Assembly: GCA_945907735.1 (NCBI GenBank)
Contig: CAMDTL010000005.1
Location: 44,237-108,236, forward strand
Length of the DNA: 64,000 bases
Direction of reading: 5' to 3'
Origin: Methylotenera oryzisoli
GTDB lineage: Bacteria; Pseudomonadota; Gammaproteobacteria; Burkholderiales; Methylophilaceae
Shown here: one piece after another, positions 47,259 to 56,263 of the stretch
How the letters are laid out: each line of letters begins with the position of its first letter
Numbering within the stretch: position 1 is the stretch's first letter
Notes under the pieces: model-generated
Seen by the model: only the letters and a program-made list of their open reading frames with translations
What the model was told of the DNA's origin: nothing
The model's database searches: none
Program-made: the position numbers and the translations under genes

Positions 47259-48098
47259 TTAAGTCGTAAACAAATGAATTACGCCATCCAAGCCTGAGTG
47301 ATTCAACGTATATGTCGCTTGCGCTTGCACAACAGGTTTTGCGTGATAAGCCACACCAACCGCCGCCGCAGACATCATTTTCAGGTCATTCGCGCCATCA
47401 CCGATGGCGATGACTTGGTCAGCTTTTAAGCCCAACTTATCGCGCAACTTCACCAATTCTTGCGCCTTTCTATCGGCATCCACAATATCGCCCAAAATAT
47501 TTCCAGTGAGCTTGCCGTCGATGATTTCAAAGGTATTGGCAACCGCGCAATCCAAGCCCAGCATGATTTTGACGTGATTGGCAAACATGCTAAAGCCACC
47601 AGAAACCACCATAGTTTTGATGTTATTGGCCTTGCACGCGGCTATCCATTCATGCGCGCCAGGGTTGGCTTGCAGACGCTCATCGATAACTTTTTGTAGC
47701 GCAGATTCTGGCAAGCCTTTTAGCAAAGCGACGCGCTTACGTAAACTTTGCGCAAAATCTAATTCACCACGCATCGCAGCCTCGGTAATCGCCGAAATCT
47801 GTGGTTTTAGGTTCATCATGTCAGCAATCTCGTCGATGCATTCAATGTTAATCAGTGTCGAATCCATGTCCATCACGCACAAGCCAAAATGGCTTAAACG
47901 CTGGTTATCAGGCACTAGCGCGCAATCAATTTGTTGCTCGGCACAAAAGGTTTTAACTGCTTCAACATCCGTCAAATTGGTTGGTAAGTAATAGGCGTGC
48001 TCGGCGATTTGTATAAACTGCGCGCTGCTGCCGACCAGGCTATGAATATGCTGCAAATGCGCCATTTGAATGGCGCGACCCTGAACCACTAAACGCAT
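47259..48098 (-). CDS. serB: Phosphoserine phosphatase
   Basis: This 279-residue HAD-family enzyme dephosphorylates phosphoserine in serine synthesis. The HAD motif I DxDST is in CVMDMDSTLINIECIDEIAD. Motif II is TMVVSGGFSMFANHV and motif III/IV is VIAIGDGANDLKMMSAA. The 75 or so N-terminal residues are an ACT-like extension. Length is usual for the beta/gamma class. Confidence 0.95.
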   Translation of the reverse strand: MRLVVQGRAIQMAHLQHIHSLVGSSAQFIQIAEHAYYLPTNLTDVEAVKTFCAEQQIDCALVPDNQRLSHFGLCVMDMDSTLINIECIDEIADMMNLKPQISAITEAAMRGELDFAQSLRKRVALLKGLPESALQKVIDERLQANPGAHEWIAACKANNIKTMVVSGGFSMFANHVKIMLGLDCAVANTFEIIDGKLTGNILGDIVDADRKAQELVKLRDKLGLKADQVIAIGDGANDLKMMSAAAVGVAYHAKPVVQAQATYTLNHSGLDGVIHLFTT

Positions 48099-48222
48099 GA
48101 AATCGTCCGCAATTAACCAAAAATGAAATTATAGCAGTAGCCGCTAATCGGCATCATGTCTTTGTGATTTCACATTTGAATGCTATGATTTTTTATCCGT
48201 TTTAATCACCTGAAAGCTACGC

Positions 48223-48993
48223 ATGAAATCCACACCAAAAAACCTCGCCTGGCTTAATTTACCCAATTTACCCATGCCGCTTAAAGCGCTGTTCGCAGGC
48301 TATTTATTGGTGATAGGCGTGGGCTTGTGCATGGCTGGCTTACAAATACTGCTCACGCACGGCATGGCAGATGGCAAAGTTGGGCTCTCGCTTGACGACG
48401 TGGTTTATAGCTATTATGGCGATCGCAACGGCACCACGATCGAGAGCAAATTAAATGGCTCTATGAAAGGCAATGCGCCCGCCGAAGTACGTAATGAAAT
48501 TATTAAATGGGCGCGCCAAGGTGCGCCAGAAGCCAAGTGGGACACACAGTTCAAAGATGTATTCGCAAAAAATTGTGTGATGTGTCACAGCACGGTGCCT
48601 GGCATTCCAGACTTTACCAAGTACACAGAGGTACAAAAAAGAGCGGTGGTAGATAAAGGTGCTAGCGTGCAAAGCCTCACGCGGGTTTCACATATTCACT
48701 TATTTGGCATCAGTTTCATTTTCTTCTTTATGAGCTTTATTTTCAGCTTCGCCGTCGGCGTACCAAGAAAATGGAAAATCCTCGTCATCGCATTCCCGTT
48801 CGGATTTTTAATTATGGATGTGCTGTCATGGTGGCTCACCAAACTAAACCCTGGTTTTGCATGGTTCACCATCATTGGCGGCATCGGCTATAGCTTAGCT
48901 TCTACCTTTATGTGGGTCACCAGCATGTACCAAATGTTTATTCTGTCTCGTAATGGGAAAGTTTACGGCAATGCTTGGGAAGCAGACTTGTAG
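48223..48993 (+). CDS. Membrane-anchored monohaem c-type cytochrome of unknown function
   Basis: This 256-residue protein has a membrane helix at about 20-45, a soluble domain at 46-155 with one haem-binding motif (CVMCH, residues 118-122), then three helices at about 157-178, 184-206 and 212-241. With standard topology the haem domain is periplasmic. Histidines next to the second helix (TRVSHIHLFGISFIFFF, 156 and 158-159) could be axial or quinone-site ligands. It does not match a named oxidase or cytochrome family that I can recall. It stands alone between serB and a terminator. Possible roles are quinol-linked electron transfer or haem/redox sensing. Confidence 0.75.
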   Translation: MKSTPKNLAWLNLPNLPMPLKALFAGYLLVIGVGLCMAGLQILLTHGMADGKVGLSLDDVVYSYYGDRNGTTIESKLNGSMKGNAPAEVRNEIIKWARQGAPEAKWDTQFKDVFAKNCVMCHSTVPGIPDFTKYTEVQKRAVVDKGASVQSLTRVSHIHLFGISFIFFFMSFIFSFAVGVPRKWKILVIAFPFGFLIMDVLSWWLTKLNPGFAWFTIIGGIGYSLASTFMWVTSMYQMFILSRNGKVYGNAWEADL

Positions 48994-49015
48994 CAGTTTG
49001 TAAGCATCGTGAATT

Positions 49016-49049
49016 AAAAAGGCCATAGCTACTCAGCATGGCCTTTTTT
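49016..49049 (+). terminator. Intrinsic terminator after the membrane cytochrome
   Basis: AAAAAGGCCAT and ATGGCCTTTTTT form an 11-pair stem around AGCTACTCAGC, with a T-run on the plus strand and As on the other, so it can work in both directions. Confidence 0.85.
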
Positions 49050-49120
49050 ACTAGCTTCTAAGCCGCTTTTGCGCGAAAATACCAGCTGTAATCAAAAATA
49101 GCTATTGAATCCATCTGAAA

Positions 49121-50287
49121 ATGAATCTACACGAATATCAAGCCAAAAATTTATTAAAAAAATATGGCCTAGCAACGCCTATTGGTGCGGTTGCTAGCAA
49201 TGCCAATGCTGCGCTTGCAGCCGCTAACAACATCAAGGCAAATACCTTTGTAGTGAAGGCACAAATTCACGCTGGTGGGCGCGGCAAAGCGGGCGGCGTA
49301 AAGTTGGTAAAATCCATCGCCGAAGTTGAAGCAACTGCAAGAACGTTATTAGGAAAAAATTTAGTCACCTACCAAAATGCGCCAGATGGTCAAATGGTCA
49401 ACCAAGTATTAGTGGAAGAAACATTGCCGATTGCGCGCGAGCTGTATTTATCCATGTTGGTGGATAGAAGCTTAGAGCGCATTGTCGTCGTCGCTTCATC
49501 TGCAGGCGGCATGGATATTGAAGAAATCGCTGCCAAACACCCAGAACAAATTTTGCAGGAAGTGTGCGACCCACTCAACGGTTTGGTGGATTTTCAAGCA
49601 CGTAATTTGGCGTTTAAACTCAATATAGAACAAGTAGCGGAATTTGCCAAATTGCTAAAAGGCTTGTACAAATTGCTCAAAGACAATGACTTAAGTTTGC
49701 TGGAAATTAATCCTTTAGTCATCACAGCCGACGGAAAATTAGTCGCGCTGGATTGTAAAATGAGCGTAGATGACAATGCGCTTTACAGACAAAAGGCTTT
49801 AAGCGAGCAACGCGATTGGAGTCAAGAAGATACCAAGGAGGCCGCCGCGCACGAGGCGGGACTGAATTATATCGCGCTTAACGGTAACATTGGCTGCATG
49901 GTCAATGGCGCGGGCTTGGCAATGGCAACCATGGACATCATCAAGTTGCATGGCGGCGCGCCCGCCAATTTCCTAGATGTTGGCGGCGGCGCATCTGCAG
50001 AAATGGTGACCAAAGCCTTCAAAATTATCTTGGAAGATAAAAATGTACGCGCGATTTTGGTAAACATTTTTGGCGGCATTATGCGCTGCGATATTATTGC
50101 CGAAGGCATTATTACAGCGGTGAAAGAGATGGGATTGACTATTCCCGTGGTCGTCCGTTTGGAAGGCACCAACGTTGAGTTAGGTAAGAAAATGTTACGT
50201 GAAAGCGGCTTAAATATTATCTCGGCAGAAAACTTAACCGATGCGGCAAAACAAGCGGTAAAAGCGGTAGAAAGCATGGTTGCATGA
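49121..50287 (+). CDS. sucC: Succinyl-CoA synthetase, beta subunit
   Basis: This 388-residue subunit has an ATP-grasp domain ([35 protein letters not shown]) and a C-terminal ligase-CoA domain ([35 protein letters not shown]). With SucD it makes ATP/GTP from succinyl-CoA in the TCA cycle. Same length as E. coli SucC. It overlaps sucD by 4 nt. Confidence 0.97.
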   Translation: MNLHEYQAKNLLKKYGLATPIGAVASNANAALAAANNIKANTFVVKAQIHAGGRGKAGGVKLVKSIAEVEATARTLLGKNLVTYQNAPDGQMVNQVLVEETLPIARELYLSMLVDRSLERIVVVASSAGGMDIEEIAAKHPEQILQEVCDPLNGLVDFQARNLAFKLNIEQVAEFAKLLKGLYKLLKDNDLSLLEINPLVITADGKLVALDCKMSVDDNALYRQKALSEQRDWSQEDTKEAAAHEAGLNYIALNGNIGCMVNGAGLAMATMDIIKLHGGAPANFLDVGGGASAEMVTKAFKIILEDKNVRAILVNIFGGIMRCDIIAEGIITAVKEMGLTIPVVVRLEGTNVELGKKMLRESGLNIISAENLTDAAKQAVKAVESMVA

Positions 50288-51183
50288 GTATTTTAGTGAA
50301 TAAAAATACGCGGGTTTTATGCCAAGGTTTCACGGGAAAACAAGGCACCTTCCACTCCGAACAAGCACTGGCTTACGGCACCAAAATGGTCGGCGGTGTA
50401 ACGCCTGGCAAGGGAGGGCAATTGCATTGGAACTTGCCCGTATTTAACACCATGCGCGATGCGATACGCGAAACACAAGCCAACGCCAGCGTCATTTATG
50501 TGCCACCGCCATTTGCAGCAGATTCGATTTTAGAAGCCGCAGATGCAGGCATAGCATTGATTGTGTGTATTACCGAAGGCATTCCGGTGCTGGATATGCT
50601 CAATGTGAAGGCAGCCTTAAAAGCGAACGGCGTGAAATTAATCGGCCCAAATTGCCCTGGCATTATCACACCAGATGAGTGCAAAATTGGCATTATGCCA
50701 GGCAGCATTCACCTGCGAGGCAGGGTGGGCGTGGTGTCACGCTCTGGAACACTCACTTATGAGGCAGTGCATCAAACGACTGCGCTAGGTTTAGGTCAAA
50801 CCACTTGTGTCGGCATTGGCGGCGACCCGATTAAAGGCTTAAACTTTATTGAGTGCTTAACCTTATTTGAGGCAGACCCTGAAACAGAAGCAATCATTAT
50901 GGTCGGCGAAATCGGCGGCGCTGATGAAGAAGCCGCAGCGGATTTTATTAAACATCACGTCCGCAAGCCAGTCGCCGCTTATATCGCCGGGCTAACAGCG
51001 CCAAAAGGCAAGCGCATGGGACATGCTGGCGCGATTATTTCGGGTGGCAGCGGCCGTGCAGAAGATAAAATCAGCGCGCTAGAAAATGCAGGTTGCGTGG
51101 TGGCAACATCGCCCGCAGGTTTAGGTGAAGCCGTGTTACAAGCTATAAAGCTTAAAGCAATGCAAATTAAAGCCGTACAATAG
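50284..51183 (+). CDS. sucD: Succinyl-CoA synthetase, alpha subunit
   Basis: This 299-residue subunit has the CoA-binding Rossmann domain ([20 protein letters not shown]) and the phosphohistidine in [24 protein letters not shown]-type [18 protein letters not shown] is conserved. It forms the heterotetramer with SucC and is followed by an ankyrin gene after 12 bp, suggesting one transcript sucC-sucD-ankyrin-nadE-PII. Confidence 0.97.
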   Translation: MSILVNKNTRVLCQGFTGKQGTFHSEQALAYGTKMVGGVTPGKGGQLHWNLPVFNTMRDAIRETQANASVIYVPPPFAADSILEAADAGIALIVCITEGIPVLDMLNVKAALKANGVKLIGPNCPGIITPDECKIGIMPGSIHLRGRVGVVSRSGTLTYEAVHQTTALGLGQTTCVGIGGDPIKGLNFIECLTLFEADPETEAIIMVGEIGGADEEAAADFIKHHVRKPVAAYIAGLTAPKGKRMGHAGAIISGGSGRAEDKISALENAGCVVATSPAGLGEAVLQAIKLKAMQIKAVQ

Positions 51184-51195
51184 AAAGTAGCTAAC

Positions 51196-52131
51196 TTGAA
51201 AAAACTAATTGTATTTTTATGCATATTTTTTGCAAGCTCAATAAGCTTTGCGGAAAATGTCGCCTACTTGCTTACCGCATCATCCAAGGGCGATTTAGCA
51301 ACCGTAAAAGCCATGCTGCAAAGCGGCGCAAGCGCCAATACTAAAGATGCAGAAGGCATCACCGCGCTGATGTACGCGGCACGTAAAGACAAAGCAGACG
51401 TGGCTGCGGCGTTGATTGAGAAAGGTGCAGAGGTCAACGCAAAAGACCAAGGCGGCTGGACTGCGCTGATGTTTGCGGCTAGAAAAAATCACATCGCAGC
51501 GGTAAAAGTGTTGCTAGAAAAAGGCGCAGACCAGAAAATTCGAGACGAAAGTGGCTGGAGCGCATTCGGCATGGCATCGACTTCTGGTTATTCTGAGATC
51601 GTAGATTTGATGATTAAGTATGGTGTGGACGCCAACGCCAACGCCGATGACGGTAAAACTGCGCTGATGTACGCCGCCAAAAGTGGTGATGTAGCCACCA
51701 TTAGTGTGTTGATGGCGCAAGGTGCACAAGCCAATGCGCATGATAGATTGGGTGCCACCGCGCTGATGTATGCCGCGCGCGAAGGCCACGCGTCTGCGGT
51801 AACGTATATATTGAGCAAAGGTGCTAAGGTAGACGAGCAAGATCAATCACGCTGGACCGCGCTGACTTGGGCGGTGAAAAAAGCGCAAGTGGAAGCTGCC
51901 AAAACTTTGCTTGCAAAAGGCGCTGATATTCACCACGAAGACTCAGAAGGTACGCCGCTATTGCAGTTGGCGGTGGATACCAATTCTGAAGACATGGTGA
52001 AATTGTTGCTGGAAAACAAAGTTAGTGTGAAAACGCGCGATAAATATGGCCTGACCGCGTATGTGTATGCGCTTAAAAAAGGCAACCCCGAAATTGTAAG
52101 TATGATTAAAAACGCGGGCGGCAAATACTAA
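51196..52131 (+). CDS. Exported ankyrin-repeat protein (large)
   Basis: This 311-residue protein starts at TTG, which alone gives a complete signal peptide (MKKLIVFLCIFFASSISFA). Eight or so ankyrin repeats follow, each about 33 residues with TALMYAARxG and GAxxNAxD motifs (EGITALMYAARKDKADVAAAL; GWTALMFAARKNHIAAVKVL). It is predicted to be periplasmic and to bind a protein partner. The partner is unknown. It sits inside the sucCD-nadE string although no link with those enzymes is obvious. The TTG start may keep its level low. Confidence 0.88.
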   Translation: MKKLIVFLCIFFASSISFAENVAYLLTASSKGDLATVKAMLQSGASANTKDAEGITALMYAARKDKADVAAALIEKGAEVNAKDQGGWTALMFAARKNHIAAVKVLLEKGADQKIRDESGWSAFGMASTSGYSEIVDLMIKYGVDANANADDGKTALMYAAKSGDVATISVLMAQGAQANAHDRLGATALMYAAREGHASAVTYILSKGAKVDEQDQSRWTALTWAVKKAQVEAAKTLLAKGADIHHEDSEGTPLLQLAVDTNSEDMVKLLLENKVSVKTRDKYGLTAYVYALKKGNPEIVSMIKNAGGKY

Positions 52132-52136
52132 GCCTG

Positions 52137-53753
52137 ATGAAAGTCGCAATTGCACAAATTAATTGCATTGTTGGCGACATTCAAAGCAATGCGGCGAAAA
52201 TTTTAGATTTCTCCAATCGCGCGCAGCAAGCGGGCGCCAGCTTAATTATTACGCCTGAACTCGCTTTGTGCGGTTATCCGCCCGAAGATTTGTTATTTCG
52301 CGATGATTTTAACCATGCCTGCGAACAAGCCCTGGAGCGGATTGCAGGGCAAGTTTCTGGAATTACTTTATTAATTGGTCACCCTCATTTAGCCAATAAA
52401 AAACTGTATAACGCGGCTTCCATCCTCGAAAACGGCAAAATCGTCGCGACTTACCACAAACAATGTTTGCCCAATTACAGCGTATTCGATGAAGAACGCT
52501 ATTTTGAGGCGGGAAATACGCCGCTCGTTTTTGAACATGCTGGCACAAAGTTTGGGGTGATGATTTGTGCGGATGGCTGGGAAGCCGCACCATCACTTAA
52601 GGCCAAGCAAGCGGGTGCGGAATTTCTGCTCGCGCTCAACGCTTCGCCCTACCACATGGACAAGCTGGAAACGCGCTATGAAGTGATTGCCGAGCGCGCA
52701 AAAGAAACGGGCTTACCCATTATTTATGTGAATATGGTCGGCGGCCAAGATGAGTTGGTGTTTGATGGAGCATCGTTTGTTCTAAACAAAGAAGGTAGCG
52801 TTACGCAGCAATTGCCTTCGTTTAAAGAAACATTAGGCGTCGTAGAAATTAACAACGTGCAGGAAAATATCCATGCGCCTTCTGGAGCATTTATCGCACC
52901 AAAATTGAGCTTAGAAGCAGCCGTTTACAACGCGCTTAAATTAGGCTTAGCCGATTACGTCAATAAAAATGGCTTCCCCAACGTAGTGTTGGGTTTGTCG
53001 GGCGGTATCGATTCTGCGCTTACTCTAGCAATTTCTATGGATGCGCTCGGCAAAGAGCGTGTAAGAGTGGTGCTGATGTCATCCGAATTTACCGCCAGCA
53101 TAAGTGTTGATGATGCCGTGGAAATGGCTAATTTAGTCGGCGTAAAATATAGCCAATTGCCGATTAAAGATTTATTCGAGCTTTTTCGGGAGACTTTGAC
53201 GCCAGAGTTCGGTGATTTACCGTTCAACACCGCCGAGGAAAACCTGCAAGCGCGTATTCGCGGCATGTTGCTGATGGCGCTAAGCAATAAATTTGGCGGC
53301 ATTGTGCTGACTACTGGCAATAAATCAGAAATGGCGGTGGGCTACAGCACGTTATATGGCGACATGGCGGGTGGATTCTCATTATTAAAAGACGTACCTA
53401 AAACGCTGGTGTACAAACTGGCTGAGTATCGCAATAGCATTTCCAAAATTATCCCAGAACGCATTATCACCCGTGCACCTAGCGCCGAACTGCGCGCCAA
53501 CCAGACCGACCAAGACAGTTTACCGCCTTACGAAATTTTAGATGCCATTATGCAAGCGTATGTGGAAGAAGATTTAAGTCGCGCCGCGATTATTAAACTT
53601 GGATTTACCGAAAAAGACGTTAACCGCGTCACAAATTTAATCGACCACAACGAATATAAGCGCCGCCAAGCGCCAGTTGGGGTTAGAATTACGCAACGTG
53701 GATTTGGCAAAGATAGGCGTTATCCGATAACATGTAAATTGAAGTTTGATTAA
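52137..53753 (+). CDS. nadE: Glutamine-dependent NAD+ synthetase
   Basis: This 538-residue two-domain enzyme makes NAD from deamido-NAD with glutamine. The N-terminal nitrilase-type glutaminase has the Glu-Lys-Cys triad in ITPELALCGYPPEDLLF, TYHKQCLPNYSVFDE and VMICADGWEA. The C-terminal synthetase has the pyrophosphate-binding loop VVLGLSGGIDSAL and TTGNKSEMAVGY. It starts six bases after the ankyrin stop. Confidence 0.96.
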   Translation: MKVAIAQINCIVGDIQSNAAKILDFSNRAQQAGASLIITPELALCGYPPEDLLFRDDFNHACEQALERIAGQVSGITLLIGHPHLANKKLYNAASILENGKIVATYHKQCLPNYSVFDEERYFEAGNTPLVFEHAGTKFGVMICADGWEAAPSLKAKQAGAEFLLALNASPYHMDKLETRYEVIAERAKETGLPIIYVNMVGGQDELVFDGASFVLNKEGSVTQQLPSFKETLGVVEINNVQENIHAPSGAFIAPKLSLEAAVYNALKLGLADYVNKNGFPNVVLGLSGGIDSALTLAISMDALGKERVRVVLMSSEFTASISVDDAVEMANLVGVKYSQLPIKDLFELFRETLTPEFGDLPFNTAEENLQARIRGMLLMALSNKFGGIVLTTGNKSEMAVGYSTLYGDMAGGFSLLKDVPKTLVYKLAEYRNSISKIIPERIITRAPSAELRANQTDQDSLPPYEILDAIMQAYVEEDLSRAAIIKLGFTEKDVNRVTNLIDHNEYKRRQAPVGVRITQRGFGKDRRYPITCKLKFD

Positions 53754-53776
53754 CTGGACTATACAAAATAAACTAG

Positions 53777-54124
<348 letters not shown>

Positions 54125-54159
54125 TTTAAATTTAGCTTTTACACAAAATTATTTACACC

Positions 54160-54204
54160 CCAGGCTCTAGACTATCAGATTAATTCTGATAGTCTAGAGC
54201 CTGG
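54160..54204. terminator. Bidirectional terminator between PII gene and kdsB
   Basis: A perfect 20-bp stem (54160-54179 with 54185-54204, core CTCTAGACTATC/GATAGTCTAGAG) with a TTAAT loop lies 36 bp after the PII gene stop and 5 bp after (minus strand) the kdsB stop. TTTATTATTTG follows on the plus side. Confidence 0.85.
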
Positions 54205-54208
54205 TTTA

Positions 54209-54949
54209 TTATTTGTCTTTAAAAACACCTCTGACGTAATCTAAGTCTGCTTGCGTATCTACACCGCTTGCGGGCGCATTTGCAGTCACCGTCACGCTAA
54301 TTTTATAACCGTGATGCAGCACGCGCAGTTGTTCTAAACTCTCGATTTTTTCCAGCTCTGTCACTGCTAATTGCGCATATTTTTTAAGGAAACCGACGCG
54401 ATAAGCATAAATACCAATATGGCGATAGGCTTGAATATTGGCTTTATAAATTTCGTCCTGCGGATATGGAATTGGCGAACGGCTAAAATACAGCGCGTTG
54501 CCATTGGCATCCATCACCACTTTGACAATATTAGGGTTAAGCAACGCGGCTTCATCATGGATAGCGTGGCAAGCGGTCGCCATCACGGCTTCTTTGCTGC
54601 TGTCCAAATATGCGGCGACTTCTTTGATTAATTTTGGATCGATGAGTGGCTCGTCACCTTGCACGTTCACTACAATTTCATCGTCTGCCCAATTTAATTG
54701 TTGCGCAACTTCGGCGATTCTATCGGTGCCAGAAGAATGATTAATATTGGTCATCACGGCTTTAATGTTATGCTCTCTTGCCACTTGCATAATTTTTTCA
54801 AAATCGGTGGCAATCACAATTTCACTTGCGCCGCTTTTGGCCGCCTGCTCTGCAACCCGTACTACCATTGGCTTTCCAGCGATGTCTAATAACGGCTTGC
54901 CTTGCAGGCGCGTACTAGCGTAGCGCGCAGGAATGACAACTTTAAACAT
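54209..54949 (-). CDS. kdsB: CMP-KDO synthetase
   Basis: This 246-residue cytidylyltransferase activates KDO for lipopolysaccharide inner core. Motifs: VVIPARYASTRLQGKPLLDIAG and VVNVQGDEPLIDPKLIKEV, then FSRSPIPYPQDE. It belongs to the minus-strand lipid A/LPS block with lpxK and msbA, separated from trm112 by an inverted-repeat element. Confidence 0.96.
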   Translation of the reverse strand: MFKVVIPARYASTRLQGKPLLDIAGKPMVVRVAEQAAKSGASEIVIATDFEKIMQVAREHNIKAVMTNINHSSGTDRIAEVAQQLNWADDEIVVNVQGDEPLIDPKLIKEVAAYLDSSKEAVMATACHAIHDEAALLNPNIVKVVMDANGNALYFSRSPIPYPQDEIYKANIQAYRHIGIYAYRVGFLKKYAQLAVTELEKIESLEQLRVLHHGYKISVTVTANAPASGVDTQADLDYVRGVFKDK

Positions 54950-54950
54950 A

Positions 54951-55076
54951 ATTCATCTCTCGTGCACATTGCGGCGTTGCGCAGGGATCGCAACCTCGCC
55001 GTAATACAACATACTGTCTCGGCTTCTGCGCTCCGTGCGCCTTGCTCTGTATCACGAGATTTTGAATTATCTGTCG
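54951..55076. repeat. Palindromic intergenic element between trm112 and kdsB
   Basis: The ends AATTCATCTCTCGTG and CACGAGATTTTGAATT are imperfect inverted repeats. The centre is GC-richer than its surroundings (GGCGTTGCGCAGGGATCGCA; TCTGCGCTCCGTGCGCCTTG). No other copy is in the window. The kdsB ribosome site lies within its left end, so the element is probably part of the kdsB leader. Confidence 0.5.
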
Positions 55077-55081
55077 CATTA

Positions 55082-55270
55082 TCAATCTGCCAAATACTCT
55101 TTTTCTGATAATTTACGCGCTTCGTCTTCTAACATCACAGGAATGCCATCGCGAATGGGATACGCCAGCCGCGCCGATTTTGAAATCAACTCGTTGGCTT
55201 TTTTATCGTAGATGAGCGGCCCTTTGGTGACTGGGCAGACCAAAATTTGCAGTAATTTTGAATCCATCAT
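55082..55270 (-). CDS. Trm112 family protein
   Basis: This 62-residue protein has the UPF0434/Trm112 pattern [20 protein letters not shown] and [20 protein letters not shown]. Bacterial members resemble the eukaryotic methyltransferase activator Trm112; only the first cysteine (CPVTKG) is present, as is usual for this subgroup. It lies between lpxK and kdsB, the typical beta-proteobacterial order. Confidence 0.93.
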   Translation of the reverse strand: MMDSKLLQILVCPVTKGPLIYDKKANELISKSARLAYPIRDGIPVMLEDEARKLSEKEYLAD

Positions 55271-55276
55271 ATTTCC

Positions 55277-56257
55277 TTATTTTTTTGCTAATTTACTTAA
55301 AACAGATGCCGTCAAACCCGTATCGATATTGACTTCAACGGGCAATACCCAGCAATTTTTGCTCGCAAATAGGTTACATTTTACAGCATCTTTTTCTGTC
55401 ATGATAATCGCATCACAATCAATTTTAGCTAAATCTTGCGCGGTAAATGCGTAATGGTCAGAAAAACCGACGCTGGCAAAACTGAGCCCTAAATCGCGCA
55501 ACTTCTCAAAGAAACGTTCTGGCTTGCCAATGCCCGCGATGGCAGTCACTTTTTTATGTTTAAAGTCGGCCGCTGTTGCGGTTAAACTTTTATCTGTGAG
55601 ATTATAAAATTGCTCGCCGACCAGCTGCATTTGATAGGCATTGGCTATCGTCTTTTCACCATTACAGACAATCGCATCGACTGTATTTAATCGTTCAAGC
55701 GGCTCACGCAATGGCCCAGCAGGTAATAGGTATAAGGTCTGCTGACCTGTATTATCATCGATTGCAATCTCAAAATCGCGCTTTAAACGATAATGCTGCA
55801 AGCCATCGTCGCTGATAATCACATTACATTCTGGATGTGCTTTTAACAACTCCGTTGCGGCATCCACACGATCTGCCCCCACCCACACTGGGCAAGCACT
55901 ACGACTGGCGATTAGCACTGGCTCATCGCCGACGATACTCGGCAGACTTGCTGACGTAACGCTGGTTGCCTGCGTTGCGTTGCCACCATAGCCACGGCTT
56001 ATCACCGCAGGTTTGTAACCTTGCTGCTTTAACTGATTCACCAGCCAAATCACCACGGGCGTTTTGCCGCTACCGCCCACATTGATATTACCGACCACAA
56101 TCACTGGCACGGGTAACGCATACGATTGCAACACGCCAGCGCGATAAGCCCAATACCTAAGCGCTACAATGGCCGCGAACAGCCAAGATAATGGAACTAA
56201 AACAACATAAAAAAATGCGCTTTTTCTCACCCAAGCATTTTGGATAAAGTTCTTCAC
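55277..56257 (-). CDS. lpxK: Tetraacyldisaccharide 4'-kinase
   Basis: This 326-residue membrane-associated kinase phosphorylates the lipid A disaccharide. The P-loop is VGNINVGGSGKTPVVIWLV. One N-terminal membrane helix (SAFFYVVLVPLSWLFAAIVAL) and ISDDGLQHYRLKRDFEI are typical. It follows msbA by six bases and precedes trm112 in the same operon. Confidence 0.95.
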   Translation of the reverse strand: MKNFIQNAWVRKSAFFYVVLVPLSWLFAAIVALRYWAYRAGVLQSYALPVPVIVVGNINVGGSGKTPVVIWLVNQLKQQGYKPAVISRGYGGNATQATSVTSASLPSIVGDEPVLIASRSACPVWVGADRVDAATELLKAHPECNVIISDDGLQHYRLKRDFEIAIDDNTGQQTLYLLPAGPLREPLERLNTVDAIVCNGEKTIANAYQMQLVGEQFYNLTDKSLTATAADFKHKKVTAIAGIGKPERFFEKLRDLGLSFASVGFSDHYAFTAQDLAKIDCDAIIMTEKDAVKCNLFASKNCWVLPVEVNIDTGLTASVLSKLAKK

Positions 56258-56263
56258 AAGAAC

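Noticed and set aside
54951..55076. tRNA or small structured RNA between trm112 and kdsB
   Set aside because: The ends pair, but there is no cloverleaf, no T-loop sequence and no CCA context. It fits an intergenic repeat better.
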